A stretch of 64,000 bases of DNA, taken from assembly GCA_964406605.1 (NCBI GenBank), contig CAYOSF010000015.1, positions 1 to 64,000 of the forward strand. The letters run 5' to 3'. Positions 34,719-45,652 of the stretch are shown piece after piece (position 1 is the stretch's first letter; every line of letters begins with the position of its first letter). A model generated the notes under the pieces. That model made no database searches, was not told where the DNA came from, and saw nothing but the letters and a program-made list of their open reading frames with translations. Source of the stretch: CAYOSF01 sp964406605 (GTDB lineage: Bacteria > Chloroflexota > Dehalococcoidia > DSTF01 > RBG-16-68-14). The translations under genes were made by a program, and so were the position numbers.

Positions 34719-35371
34719 AGAAGGAACTCCACCCCCTGGAGAAGGCCAGCGATGGGCCGGTCTCGCTGCTTATAAACCGGCGCATCTCGCGCCTCTTCTC
34801 CGGCCCGCTCGCGCGAATGGGAGTCTCGCCCTCGGTCGCGACGTTGATGGCGCTCGGCATCGGCGCCCTGGCCGCCGGGATGTTCGCGCTGCGGATCTGG
34901 TGGCTCGGCGGCCTGCTGTTGCAGTTCTCATCGATATTCAGCGGCGTGGACGGGGAGATCGCGCGCCGCACCGGGGCGGAAAGCCGCTACGGGGACTTCC
35001 TCGATACGATGGTGGACCGGTTCGCCGAGTACGCCGGCCTCCTCGCCATCGCCTACGGACTGGAAGACGCCTGGGGGAACTGGGCCTGGTTCGCAGGGCT
35101 GATGGCCGTGGGCGGGACGTTCATGCTCACGTCCGCTTCGGAGAAGTACCGGTCGGTCATGCACGAGAACTACCCCAAACGCCAGCTCGAGCCGCTGTTC
35201 GCCTACGTCGCCTCCGGCCGGGACGTCCGGGTCTTTCTCATCATGCTGGGAGCGATAGCCGCGACCTGGAACGTGCACATCATGTTCTGGACCGTCGTCG
35301 CGGTCGCGGCGCTCCTGCACGCCAACTTCATCTGGCGGGTCTGGATCCTGCGGACGAGGATGGACGGCTGA
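34715..35371 (+). CDS. CDP-alcohol phosphatidyltransferase (inositol-phosphate/DIPP-synthase-like)
   Basis: 218 aa membrane enzyme. The signature DG-x2-AR-x8-G-x3-D-x3-D is complete (DGEIAR ... GDFLDTMVD, around residues 79-102). Six hydrophobic segments are visible. The N-terminus (KKELHPLEKASDGPVSLLIN) resembles the C-terminal half of the bifunctional inositol-1-phosphate cytidylyltransferase/DIPP synthase more than PgsA. The fused nucleotidyltransferase half is missing. The start is GTG overlapping the asnB stop. The substrate could be CDP-inositol or CDP-glycerolipid. Confidence 0.75.
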   Translation: MKKELHPLEKASDGPVSLLINRRISRLFSGPLARMGVSPSVATLMALGIGALAAGMFALRIWWLGGLLLQFSSIFSGVDGEIARRTGAESRYGDFLDTMVDRFAEYAGLLAIAYGLEDAWGNWAWFAGLMAVGGTFMLTSASEKYRSVMHENYPKRQLEPLFAYVASGRDVRVFLIMLGAIAATWNVHIMFWTVVAVAALLHANFIWRVWILRTRMDG

Positions 35372-35403
35372 TCTCGCTGAAGGGGCCAAGCGGCCTTGCC
35401 CGC

Positions 35404-36234
35404 TCAGGCGATGATCGCCACGGTGTCGAGGACCCTCGTTCCCAAAGAACGATCACCTTCGAAGGTGCAGCGAACGAGGGCCTGGTCCTTGGTCAGACCC
35501 TTCGTGAGGAGCCGCCATGCCGTGTCCTGATCGATGGTCACGTGGGCATGAGCGGGGTCTGCCGCGTCCCTCCCAAGTAGCCAGCGTCGCCCTTGCCTGA
35601 TCAGTGACCATGTTCCACCCGCCTCTCCGGAAATGGTCAGCCTGACGTGGGTGCCGTCACCGGCCTCCACCTCTCGGAACGCGTGCGGCAGGGCCCGGAC
35701 GAAGGTCTGGAGAACCGGAGCGAGGAAGCGTCGCTCCGTCATGCCCGGCCGGTTCACCGCGTCTCGGACGTGCTGCTGATGAAGCCAACGCTCCGTGTAC
35801 TCCCTCGCCACGTCCAGCCACACCGGCGCCGGGTCCGGTCCCGCCCAGCTCACGGGCTCGCCCACTGCATTGAGATCAAGCGAGCGGAAGTATTCGTTCG
35901 TCTCCCGGCCCGTCACCTCAAGGAGGCTGACCAAGAGGCGAGCGCTGATACGCCCGGCCGCTCGAACCCACGCTTCATTCCACTCATTCAAGAACGCCAC
36001 CAGGGCATCCCAGCCGGCGTTCTCCGGCGCGCCGGCCGCATGCCGGTCGCGCTTTCTCGAGAGCACGCTGATGTCGACGCCCAACAGATGCAGGGCCACG
36101 TCCTTCACCGACCAGCCCTCGCAGACGGTCGGCGCCCGCCACTCCGCGTCTGAGAGCGACGACAGCAGATGGAGTAGCTGCTCCCTGTCCTCCGGAAAGA
36201 GATCCGCGACCAGGACGGGCTCAAGATCCTTCAC
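35404..36234 (-). CDS. DinB-like/maleylpyruvate isomerase N-terminal domain protein
   Basis: 276 aa. Residues 5-150 form the four-helix metal-binding MDMPI_N/DinB-like domain (VCEGWSVKDVALHLLGVD with the first His; HQQHVRDA with others). The C-terminal part (residues 175-275) looks like an SCP2/MDMPI_C domain. Members act as thiol-dependent transferases or isomerases. The GTG start lies 5 bases after the ROK kinase stop, and the frame upstream of it is inside that gene. Its job within a pentose-phosphate operon is unclear. Confidence 0.75.
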   Translation of the reverse strand: MKDLEPVLVADLFPEDREQLLHLLSSLSDAEWRAPTVCEGWSVKDVALHLLGVDISVLSRKRDRHAAGAPENAGWDALVAFLNEWNEAWVRAAGRISARLLVSLLEVTGRETNEYFRSLDLNAVGEPVSWAGPDPAPVWLDVAREYTERWLHQQHVRDAVNRPGMTERRFLAPVLQTFVRALPHAFREVEAGDGTHVRLTISGEAGGTWSLIRQGRRWLLGRDAADPAHAHVTIDQDTAWRLLTKGLTKDQALVRCTFEGDRSLGTRVLDTVAIIA

Positions 36235-36239
36235 GGTCG

Positions 36240-37151
36240 CTACCCCGTCGACGGGTCGCTCGGGTGGGGTCGGGATGCGCCCGACCTGGTTGAGTCCCTC
36301 CAGAACGCGTACGCGCCCAACAGCCCGACGTCGTCGCCGCAGCTCGCCAGAACGACATCCTCTCCCGAAATGGAGCATAGTTGGCAGCGTTCAAGCCGCT
36401 TGCGGACCGGGTCCAGCAGGAGGTCGCCGGCCTGCGACATCCCTCCGCCGATGACTACGCGCTGTGGCATGAAGCAGAGGACCAGGTTGTGCACACCGAC
36501 GGCGAATGCTTCCGCGACCTCGTGTAGCATGGCCAAAGCGCGCTCGTCGCCTTCCATCGCTCTCTTCGTCACGATCGCGCCGTCGACCCCCGCCTTGTTC
36601 CCCAGCGCCGTTCCGGAGCCAAGGCCCTCGACCGTGGCGCCCGTGGTCCAATCGATGATCGTGTGGCCCACCTCGGCGAGCGACACTTGTCCGTGCAGGA
36701 GCCGACCGCCGATGATGACGCCGCCTCCTACGCCGGTGCTCGCCGTCAGGTACACCATGTCTTCGACTCCCTGTCCGGCCCCGAAGCGGTGCTCTCCCAG
36801 TGCGGCCAGATCGGCATCGTTTGCCAGCAGCACGGGGAGCCCCAGTTGGCCGGACAGCTTCTCCGCGGACACGTGCTGGTGCCACTCCGCGATGTTCACG
36901 AGATCGAACGCCCTGCCCTCGGTGTAGGACACCGGTCCCGGCACGCCGACGACGGCCCCCTCTACCTCTTCTCGGTACCCGGCGAGGGCTTCCTTCATCG
37001 TGACCGCAAGCGCGTCGGGGTGGTCGTGCGGCGTTGGCACAACCGCCTTGTGCACCATCTTGCCTCCGCGGTCAAAGACCGCAACGCGCAGCCGGGTACC
37101 GCCGAGGTCGACGCCGAGGACTCCGCGCGCTCTCTCGCTCCGCTCGCTCAT
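36240..37151 (-). CDS. ROK-family sugar kinase (probable glucokinase)
   Basis: 303 aa. The ATP phosphate-binding loop is GVDLGGTRLRVAVFD (residues 12-26). The catalytic base is in LLANDADLAALGE, and TASTGVGGGVIIGGRL completes the kinase core. The zinc motif CxCGxxGC typical of ROK proteins is absent; the equivalent stretch reads GHTIIDWTTGATVEGLGSG. Its place beside pgl, zwf, gnd and pgi suggests it makes glucose-6-phosphate from glucose. The ATG overlaps the pgl stop (ATGA). Confidence 0.85.
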   Translation of the reverse strand: MSERSERARGVLGVDLGGTRLRVAVFDRGGKMVHKAVVPTPHDHPDALAVTMKEALAGYREEVEGAVVGVPGPVSYTEGRAFDLVNIAEWHQHVSAEKLSGQLGLPVLLANDADLAALGEHRFGAGQGVEDMVYLTASTGVGGGVIIGGRLLHGQVSLAEVGHTIIDWTTGATVEGLGSGTALGNKAGVDGAIVTKRAMEGDERALAMLHEVAEAFAVGVHNLVLCFMPQRVVIGGGMSQAGDLLLDPVRKRLERCQLCSISGEDVVLASCGDDVGLLGAYAFWRDSTRSGASRPHPSDPSTG

Positions 37152-37773
37152 CCCGCGGCGTCCTCATCCGCCACGACCAGGACGCGCCCGGCTTCCACGC
37201 GCGCGGCGGGTATCCGCTCACCGTCGAGCAGCCGGCGCAGCGGCCCGCGTTTGGCCACCCCGGACACCAGGAACATGGCGACCCCGGCGGAAGAGAGAAC
37301 CGGCAAGGTCAGCGTGAGGCGTGGGTGATCGGGGCGTATCACCCGGACCACGTTCCGGTCGGTCACTTCGAGAGCCGGGTCGCCCGGGAATAGCGAGGCG
37401 GTGTGACCGTCCTCGCCCAGCCCCAGCAGCACCAAGTCGAACTGGGGCAACCCGGGCCCGAACACGCTCTCAAGCTCCTCCTCGTACGCGCCAGCGTCGC
37501 AGGTCTCTCCCGGCATACGATGCACGCGAGCCTTCACCTTCGAGAGCAGCGCCTCGTTGGCCATCCGGTAGTTGGAGTCCGGGTGGTCCGGCGGAACGCA
37601 GCGCTCGTCGCCGAAGAAGATCTCCGTCTCCGACCAGGGGAACACACAGGTCGCCAGGTGCCGGTACAAGCGCTCCGGCGTCGACCCGCCCGCCAGCGCC
37701 AAGGTGCCCGGCCGCAGCGCCAGGAAGCGGTCGGCGGCATCGGCGATGTCCTGCACGACGACCAGCTCGGGCT

Positions 37774-37777
<4 letters not shown>
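37148..37777 (-). CDS. pgl: 6-Phosphogluconolactonase
   Basis: Hydrolyses 6-phosphogluconolactone in the oxidative pentose phosphate branch. It is 209 aa from the GTG at 37777, which overlaps the zwf stop as GTGA; upstream in-frame sequence lies inside zwf and is not family-like. Family motifs are LALAGGSTPERLYRHL, FFGDERCVP, SNYRMANEALL and LLGLGEDGHTASLFPG. It is a little shorter than the usual 230-250 aa DevB/SOL proteins at the N-terminus. Confidence 0.9.
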
Positions 37778-39188
<1,411 letters not shown>

Positions 39189-39192
<4 letters not shown>

Positions 39193-40058
39193 TGCCGCTG
39201 CACCGCGTGACCGCCGAACTCGTTGCGCAGGGCCGCGATGAACCGCATGGCGTAGGAGTCCTCCTCCCGCGAGGTGAAGCGGCTGAACAGGGCCTGGGCG
39301 ATGGTGGCGGCGGCGACATCGCGCTCGACGGCTTCCAACACGGTCCAGCGCCCCTCTCCGGAGTCGTCGACGTAGCCGCGGAGCGATTTCAACTCCGGGT
39401 CCTTGGCGAAGGCCCGCTCCGCCAGCTCCAACAGCCAGGATCGAACCACACTGCCGTGGTTCCAGAGCTCCGCAATCCGGCGCATGTCGAGATCGAAGTC
39501 CGACGCCCGGAGCAGGTCGAAGCCCTCCGCGTACGCCTGGAGCATGGCGTACTCGATGCCGTTGTGCACCATCTTCGTGTAGTGCCCCGCGCCGGAAGGT
39601 CCCACGTGCGCGTAGCCGTTCTCCGGCGCCAGCGCGGCCAGAATCGGCTCAACGGTCTCGAAGGCGTCGCGTGGACCGCCCGCCATGAGGCAGAAGCCGA
39701 TTTCCAGCCCCCAGATACCGCCGGAGGTGCCGATGTCGAGGAACTTGATCCCTCGCCCGCTGAGCTCCTTGCCCCTTCGTACCGAGTCCTTGTACATGCT
39801 GTTGCCGCCGTCGATCAGGATGTCCCCGGGGGAGACCAGTTCCGCAAGCTGCTTCAGCGTCGCCTCCGTCGGGTCTCCGGCCGGCACCATGACCCAGCAG
39901 ACGCGCGGCTGCTCCAGCTCGCCGACAAGCTCCTCCAGCGACCCCACCTCGGAGACTTCCGGGTTGCGGTCATATCCGACGACCTCGTGATCCCGCTGGC
40001 GCAGGCGCTCCGCCATGCCGGCGCCCATGCGGCCCAGGCCGACCAATCCGATCTTCAT
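39189..40058 (-). CDS. gnd: 6-Phosphogluconate dehydrogenase (short, YqeC/GntZ type)
   Basis: Oxidative decarboxylation of 6-phosphogluconate to ribulose-5-phosphate. It is 289 aa, the short form. The Rossmann loop is GLVGLGRMGAGMAERL; the substrate segments are DGGNSMYKDSVRR, DIGTSGGIWGLE and HVGPSGAGHYTKMVHNGIEY with the catalytic Lys. ATG 40058 is preferred because GGGGGTG lies eight bases ahead; a GTG at 40064 overlapping the pgi stop is an alternative. Short-form enzymes are often NAD-preferring. Confidence 0.93.
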
Positions 40059-40060
40059 CG

Positions 40061-41614
40061 TCACACCCCCTGTAGCTCGTCCAAGGTGACGCGGGTGACC
40101 CGCCGGTCGCGGGCCCGCAGCGACTCCAGGTCGCCCAGGGCCTGAGCTCGCTTGAGTTCGCCGAACGTGAAAGGCTTTCCGGGCACGTCCAGATCCACGG
40201 TGTCCTCGCCGACGACCTGGATGAACAGGCCGCTGTCCGGCCCGCCCTTGTGGAGCTGGCCGGTGGAATGGAGGAAGCGCGGCCCGTAGCCGATAGTCGT
40301 CGCCACCTGATAGCGCTCTCTCAGCTTCAGGCGGGCCGCCTGGAGTTCCGTCTCCACCTCGCTGGTCCGTGGAAGGTAGGCCTGGATCGCAACGTAGTCG
40401 CCGGGGTGGATGCTTTCGAGAACCTCCGAGAGGCGTGCCGTCTCAGGCGCAGATTGCCCGCCCCCGCGCTCGAGGATGCGCGCGGTCGCGTCCTTCGCCT
40501 CCTGGACGTTGGGCTGGTCGAACGGGTTGATGCCCAGAACGTGCCCGGCAAGGGCGGTGGCGAACTCCCACCGGAAGAACTCGGCGCCCAACTGGACCGG
40601 GCCGTCGTACGGCAGCCGGACGACGGGGTGTCCCGCCGTCTCCAGGGCGGCCAGCCCATCGTGCTCGCCGGTGGCAACGAACAGGCGGTCGCGCCCGTAC
40701 AGCTCGGGCGGCGCCAACGGCTCGCCCTCCACCGGGAGGATGCCCTTGCCCTCTTTGCCGGTCGACTCGGCGATGAGCTGCTCAATCCAGTATCCGAGCG
40801 TTGAGATCTCATCCGGCAGCACCAGCGTCGCCTTGTCGCGGCCGGCGAGAGCGCCTTCGCCCAGTGCAGCCCCCAGCCGGGCGCCGGGGTTCTCCGCCGG
40901 CGGCACGCGCTGGTCGCAGGCGCGGGCCGTGTTGCGCGCTCTGTCGAGGAGCTGCCCGACGTCAACCCCGACGAGCGCGGCCGGCACGAGCCCGAAGTAG
41001 GAGAGGGCTGAGTAGCGGCCTCCGATGTCGGCCGGGTTGAGGAACACCCGCCGGAACGTCCGCTCTTCGCCCAGCTTCTGGAGGGGCGAGCCGGGATCGG
41101 TGATGGCGACGAAGTGCCCGCCGTCCGCCAGCTTGTCCCAGAAGTAGGCGAGATGGGACAGTGTCTCGATGGTCGTACCGGACTTGCTGGCAACGATGAA
41201 CAGCGTTCTCTTGAGATCGATGCTCCGTTCCACGCCCTGGATCGTGGTGGGATCTGTCGTATCGAGGACCGTCAACTTGAGGAAGCCTGAGGCCGCGCCG
41301 AAGGTGCTGTGCAACACTTCCGGCGCCAGGCTGGACCCTCCCATGCCCAGGAGCACCGCCGTGCGGCAGCCTTCACCCGCGATCTGCTCGGCAAAGCGCC
41401 GCAGGTCGTCCACGTCCCCGAGCATCTGGTCGGCGACAGTCAGCCAGCCGAGTCGGTTCGTGATCTCGGTCGGCTCGGGCTTCCAGATCGTGTGGTCGTG
41501 CTCCCAGAGACGGCGCACGATGTCCTGCTGCTGAAATAGATCCAGGCGCCGCTCGACGCCTGCGCCTAGCGCGCCAAGGCTGCGATCACCACCGCTGCTG
41601 CCGCTGGGCGTCAC
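40061..41614 (-). CDS. pgi: Glucose-6-phosphate isomerase (tal-pgi related form)
   Basis: 517 aa. Two SIS domains with LLGMGGSSLAPEVL, VASKSGTTIETL (phosphosugar site), then the C-terminal region with LGINPFDQPNVQEAKDATARIL. It resembles the C-terminal half of the fused transaldolase/glucose-6-phosphate isomerase known from several phyla rather than E. coli Pgi. Here the halves are separate: the GTG at 41614 overlaps the tal stop as GTGA. Upstream in-frame codons lie within tal and read as low-complexity sequence. Confidence 0.9.
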   Translation of the reverse strand: MTPSGSSGGDRSLGALGAGVERRLDLFQQQDIVRRLWEHDHTIWKPEPTEITNRLGWLTVADQMLGDVDDLRRFAEQIAGEGCRTAVLLGMGGSSLAPEVLHSTFGAASGFLKLTVLDTTDPTTIQGVERSIDLKRTLFIVASKSGTTIETLSHLAYFWDKLADGGHFVAITDPGSPLQKLGEERTFRRVFLNPADIGGRYSALSYFGLVPAALVGVDVGQLLDRARNTARACDQRVPPAENPGARLGAALGEGALAGRDKATLVLPDEISTLGYWIEQLIAESTGKEGKGILPVEGEPLAPPELYGRDRLFVATGEHDGLAALETAGHPVVRLPYDGPVQLGAEFFRWEFATALAGHVLGINPFDQPNVQEAKDATARILERGGGQSAPETARLSEVLESIHPGDYVAIQAYLPRTSEVETELQAARLKLRERYQVATTIGYGPRFLHSTGQLHKGGPDSGLFIQVVGEDTVDLDVPGKPFTFGELKRAQALGDLESLRARDRRVTRVTLDELQGV

Positions 41615-42693
41615 TTCAACGACTTCCCGATCTCCTCCAACAGGCGTTCGAAGTCCTCCGCGAAGGCGGCCAGGCCCTCCTCCAGGAGCTGGTCGGTTAC
41701 CGCCCGCATGTCTATCCCTTGTGCGCCCACCTGCCCGATGGTTTCCGCCGCCTCCGCCAGGCCCTCCTCGATGCTCGGTCTCACCCGTCCGTGGTCGAGA
41801 AACGCCTCCAGCGTCGCGTCCGGCATGGTATTGACGGTGTCCGGCGCCGCCAGCTCTTCGACATAGAGCACGTCGGAATAGGCCGGGTTCTTGGTGCTGG
41901 TTGAGGCCCAGAGCGGGCGCTGCACCCTCGCCCCGTTCGATGCCAGTTTCTCCCATCGGGGGCCAGAGAAGATCTCTTTGAAGCGCCCATAGGCGACCTG
42001 CGCGTTCGCGACGGCGGCCTTACCGCGCAGTGCCGAATCCTCCGGCAGCCGCGCGTCCACCTTGGTGTCCACTCTCGAGACAAAGAACGAGGCGACGCTG
42101 GCGACCTCCGACAGCGACCGGTCGCCGGCGAGCCGCTTCTCCAGAGCCGCGATGTAGCCGCTCGCGACCCGCTCGTAGACACCAACGTCGAAGAGCAGCG
42201 TGACGTTGACGTTGACCCCTTCAGCGATGAGCTGCTCCATGGCCGCAACACCGGCCTCAGTTCCCGGCACCTTGATCATCACGTTCGGCCGGCCGACCAG
42301 CTCGAACATTCGCTTCGCCTCGGCTACTGTCTTTGCCGTATCGTGCGCGATCCTGGGCGGCGCTTCCAGCGACACGAAGCCGTCCCGCCCTTGCGTATCA
42401 TCGTAGACCGGTCGCAGGGCGTCCGCCGCGCCTCCGATGTCCTCCTTCGCTATTGCCAGAAAGGCGTGGTACGGGTCGCGCTCGCCCCGCCGCGCGATCT
42501 CCTGCAAAGCCTCATCGTAGTCGCCGGACTCGGAGATCGCCTTCCGGAAGATGGTTGGGTTCGAGGTGACTCCAGTGATCAAACCATCGCGGACCATCCG
42601 AGCCAACTCGCCGGACGTGATCAGGCTCCGCTGGATATAGTCGAGCCAGACGCTCTGCCCCTTCTCTCGCAGCTCCTCGATCGGGCTAGCCAT
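41611..42693 (-). CDS. tal: Transaldolase
   Basis: 360 aa. Typical start WLDYIQRSLITSGELARMV, then GVTSNPTIFRKAI. The Schiff-base Lys lies in PNVMIKVPGTEAG (around residue 140), with NVNVTLLFDVGVYE and ASFFVSRVDTKVD further on. This is the longer TalAB type that also forms the N-terminal half of fused tal-pgi proteins. It transfers dihydroxyacetone units in the non-oxidative pentose phosphate branch. rpiB lies three bases upstream. Confidence 0.93.
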   Translation of the reverse strand: MASPIEELREKGQSVWLDYIQRSLITSGELARMVRDGLITGVTSNPTIFRKAISESGDYDEALQEIARRGERDPYHAFLAIAKEDIGGAADALRPVYDDTQGRDGFVSLEAPPRIAHDTAKTVAEAKRMFELVGRPNVMIKVPGTEAGVAAMEQLIAEGVNVNVTLLFDVGVYERVASGYIAALEKRLAGDRSLSEVASVASFFVSRVDTKVDARLPEDSALRGKAAVANAQVAYGRFKEIFSGPRWEKLASNGARVQRPLWASTSTKNPAYSDVLYVEELAAPDTVNTMPDATLEAFLDHGRVRPSIEEGLAEAAETIGQVGAQGIDMRAVTDQLLEEGLAAFAEDFERLLEEIGKSLK

Positions 42694-42696
42694 GGC

Positions 42697-43158
42697 TCAC
42701 TCCTTCGTGCGCTGGTAGCGTTCCTCGATGGCCTTGACCTTGTTCAGTCTCCGCACATGCCGCTCCTCGTTGGAGAAGACGGCTCCCCGCCACGCGCGGA
42801 TAATCTCCAGGGCCAGGGTGGGCCCAACGACGCGAGCGCCCAGGCAGAGCACGTTCATGTCGTCGTCCTCCACTCCCTGGTGGGCGGAGAACGTGTCATG
42901 GCATGTGGCCGCGCGCACTCCCGGCACCTTGTTCGCCGCTACGGACGCTCCAACGCCGCTCCCGCAGAGAAGCAGCCCTCGTCCGACCTCGCCGCGCATG
43001 ACGGCTTCCGCTACTGCCTGGGCGAAGTCCGGGTAGTCGGAGGGCTCCTCGCTGTGGGCGCCGAAATCGACCACTTCGTCGCCGAGGCGTTGGAGCTCGG
43101 CGATGGCGGGCGCCTTCAGCGGAAAGCCGGCGTGATCCGTACCCACTGCGATGCGCAT
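42697..43158 (-). CDS. rpiB: Ribose-5-phosphate isomerase B
   Basis: 153 aa, the family's usual length. MRIAVGTDHAGFPLK gives the phosphate-binding start. GRGLLLCGSGVGASVAANKVPGVRAATC contains the catalytic Cys-Gly-Ser-Gly loop, and HDTFSAHQGVEDDDMNVLCLGARVVG follows. It interconverts ribose- and ribulose-5-phosphate. It is two bases after tkt and three bases before tal. Confidence 0.95.
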   Translation of the reverse strand: MRIAVGTDHAGFPLKAPAIAELQRLGDEVVDFGAHSEEPSDYPDFAQAVAEAVMRGEVGRGLLLCGSGVGASVAANKVPGVRAATCHDTFSAHQGVEDDDMNVLCLGARVVGPTLALEIIRAWRGAVFSNEERHVRRLNKVKAIEERYQRTKE

Positions 43159-43160
43159 CG

Positions 43161-45185
43161 CTATCCGGCCTCCTCGCTCACCCGCTTGACCAACTCCTCT
43201 GCCCTGCCGGCCACGGCCTCGGGCGTGAAGCCGAACTTCTCGAACAACACGTCTGCCGGCGCCGATGCCCCAAAGTGGTCCAAGCCGATGGCGTCCCCTT
43301 GGCCGCCGACGTATCTCTTCCAGCCCATCGGAACCGCGGCCTCGACGGCCAGGCGGGCACGCACCGAAGGCGGCAGCACCTCATCCCGGTATGACTGCGT
43401 CTGCTCCTCGAAGACCTCCCAGCTCGGCATGCTCACCACCCGCGCCTGCAGGCCGCGCCCGGCGAGAAGCGCTTGTGCCTCGAGGACCAGAGCCACTTCG
43501 GACCCGCTGGCGATCAGCAGCACGTCGGGACTCCCGGAGTCAGCTTCCGCCAGCACGTAGGCACCGCGCGCGACTCCTTCGCGCACTCGCGACGCATCAT
43601 CGAGTATCGGCAGCTTCTGGCGGGTGAGCACCAGTGCGGATGGTCCGGAGCGCTCCAGCGCCAGCCGCCAGCAGGCCGCGGTCTCGTTCGCGTCGGCCGG
43701 CCGCAGCACCGTCAGGTCGGGCATCGCGCGGAGCGACGGCAATTGCTCTATGGGTTGGTGGGTGGGGCCGTCCTCTCCAACTCCGATGCTGTCGTGCGTA
43801 AAGACGAAGATGCTGTGGGCCTTCATGAGCGCTGCCAGCCTCAGGGACGGTCGCATGTAGTCGGAGAAGACGAAGAAGGTAGCGCCGTACGGGGTGATGC
43901 CGCCGTGGAGCGCCATGCCGTTGACGACGTTCCCCATAGCGTGCTCACGTACGCCGAAGTGCATGTTGCGGCCGGACCATCCATCGAGCCCCAGATCGCC
44001 GTACCCTTCGAGGTAGGTCTTCGTGGAGGGCGCCAGGTCAGCCGAGCCGCCGATCAGGGTGGGGAGATGGGAGGCTATCGCGTTCAGCACCTTTCCCGAG
44101 GCAGCACGGGTTGCCATCGTCCCGTCGGAGGAGGAGAAGACCGGCAGCGCGGCATGCCAACCATCTGGGAGCCCTCCGCCCGTGACGGTTCGCCAGAGCC
44201 GGGCCTCATCAGGGCATGCCCGCTCGTAGGCGTCGAGGCGGCCGTTCCACTCATCCTCCCAATCCCGGCCACGGTCCAGCGCCTTCCGAAACTCAGCCAG
44301 CGCCGCCTCAGGCACATAGAAGGGCGGCTCCTCCGGCCAGCCAAGCGCTCGCTTCGTCGCCTCTACCTCCTCCTCACCGAGGGGGGTGCCGTGCGCATCC
44401 GCCGTTCCCGCCTTGTTCGGGCTCCCGTAGGCGATGACGGTCTCGGCGACGATCAGCGACGGGCGGCTGTCCTCCCCTTTTGCCCGTTCGAGGGCCTCCG
44501 TGACGGCATCGACATCAAGGCCGTCGACGTGCTGCACGTGCCAGCCGTACGCCTCAAAGCGGCGGCCCACGTCTTCTGTGAACGTGATATCCGTGTCGCC
44601 CTCGATCGAGATCCCGTTGTCGTCGTAGAGGTAGACCAGGTTGCCGAGACCGAGCGTCCCGGCCAGCGAGGCGGCCTCGGAAGAGACTCCCTCCATCAAG
44701 TCACCATCGCTCACGATCCCGTAGACCCGGTGATCAACGATGGTGTGGCCGGGGCGGTTGAAGAGCTCAGCAAGAAAGCGCTCAGCGATCGCCATGCCGA
44801 CGCCCATCGCGAAGCCCGCGCCCAACGGTCCCGTCGTGAGTTCCACGCCCGGCGTCTCACCGTACTCGGGGTGGCCCGGCGTCTTGCTCCCCCACTGGCG
44901 GAAGCTCTGGAGCTGCTCGAGCGGCAGGTCGTATCCCGTCAGATAGAGAAGGCTGTAGAGCAGCATGGACGCGTGACCGGCGGAGAGGACGAACCGGTCT
45001 CGGTCGGGCCAACTGGGATTGCCGGGATTGTGGCGGAGGACACGCGTCCAGAGCGCGTAGGCCATGGCTGCCGCGCCCATGGGGGCGCCTGGATGGCCGC
45101 TCTTCGCCTTTTCCACCGCGTCCATCGCCAGGGCACGGATAGTGTTGACGCAGAGCTGATGGACGCTCGTGGCGGACGTTGTCAT
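43161..45185 (-). CDS. tkt: Transketolase
   Basis: 674 aa thiamine-diphosphate enzyme of the non-oxidative pentose phosphate branch. Motifs include KSGHPGAPMGAAAMAYALW (residues 28-46), the TPP/Mg motif GDGDLMEG-like SDGDLMEGVSSEAASLAG, the pyrimidine-binding region THDSIGVGEDGPTHQPIEQL (around 460) and the C-terminal domain. The ATG follows GTTGGAGG. It is the first gene of a ten-kilobase run tkt-rpiB-tal-pgi-gnd-zwf-pgl-ROK-DinB-like. Confidence 0.95.
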   Translation of the reverse strand: MTTSATSVHQLCVNTIRALAMDAVEKAKSGHPGAPMGAAAMAYALWTRVLRHNPGNPSWPDRDRFVLSAGHASMLLYSLLYLTGYDLPLEQLQSFRQWGSKTPGHPEYGETPGVELTTGPLGAGFAMGVGMAIAERFLAELFNRPGHTIVDHRVYGIVSDGDLMEGVSSEAASLAGTLGLGNLVYLYDDNGISIEGDTDITFTEDVGRRFEAYGWHVQHVDGLDVDAVTEALERAKGEDSRPSLIVAETVIAYGSPNKAGTADAHGTPLGEEEVEATKRALGWPEEPPFYVPEAALAEFRKALDRGRDWEDEWNGRLDAYERACPDEARLWRTVTGGGLPDGWHAALPVFSSSDGTMATRAASGKVLNAIASHLPTLIGGSADLAPSTKTYLEGYGDLGLDGWSGRNMHFGVREHAMGNVVNGMALHGGITPYGATFFVFSDYMRPSLRLAALMKAHSIFVFTHDSIGVGEDGPTHQPIEQLPSLRAMPDLTVLRPADANETAACWRLALERSGPSALVLTRQKLPILDDASRVREGVARGAYVLAEADSGSPDVLLIASGSEVALVLEAQALLAGRGLQARVVSMPSWEVFEEQTQSYRDEVLPPSVRARLAVEAAVPMGWKRYVGGQGDAIGLDHFGASAPADVLFEKFGFTPEAVAGRAEELVKRVSEEAG

Positions 45186-45652
45186 GACGGCTTGCCTCCA
45201 ACGTATCTCAAGGGGGAAGGTCTCACTCTGTCATGATCCTCACCAAGCGGCCCAGGGCAAGAGGGGGGATCACCCGAAGACCAAGACGTGAACACACCGT
45301 CTGGTGCACGCTGATATCGGCCAAGTAGAACTGTCCAACGTAGCGGTGTGCCTTCGATTGTAGCAGCCGCACCTTGGGCAGTGCGAGCGCGGGCGTCCGG
45401 TGGACGCGCGGCCTCGCTGGGCGCTTCCCACGAATCGCAATCCAGCTCTGAAGGGGCGCCGAGGCCGATGGCGGGCGACGCGGATGCGTTCGCTGCCGTC
45501 CGCTCCGAAAGGACGTGGATGGTGCGCGGCATCTGACTGCTCGCGTCGATCCTGCCGGCAGCATCGCTATGCTATCGCCTTTGGTGGAACGTCTCCCAGC
45601 TTCTGGAGGTACCGGCGGACCGAGAGCAGGGCGGTCGCGTCTTCGCCACCGG
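45186..45652. other. 467-base gap between fba and tkt
   Basis: No convincing gene. It should hold the promoter of the pentose phosphate run on the minus strand. GTCCAA (45333-45338) and CTGATA (45311-45316) read on the minus strand as TTGGAC, 16 bases, TATCAG, a weak candidate. Open frames here have no family-like residues. Confidence 0.4.
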
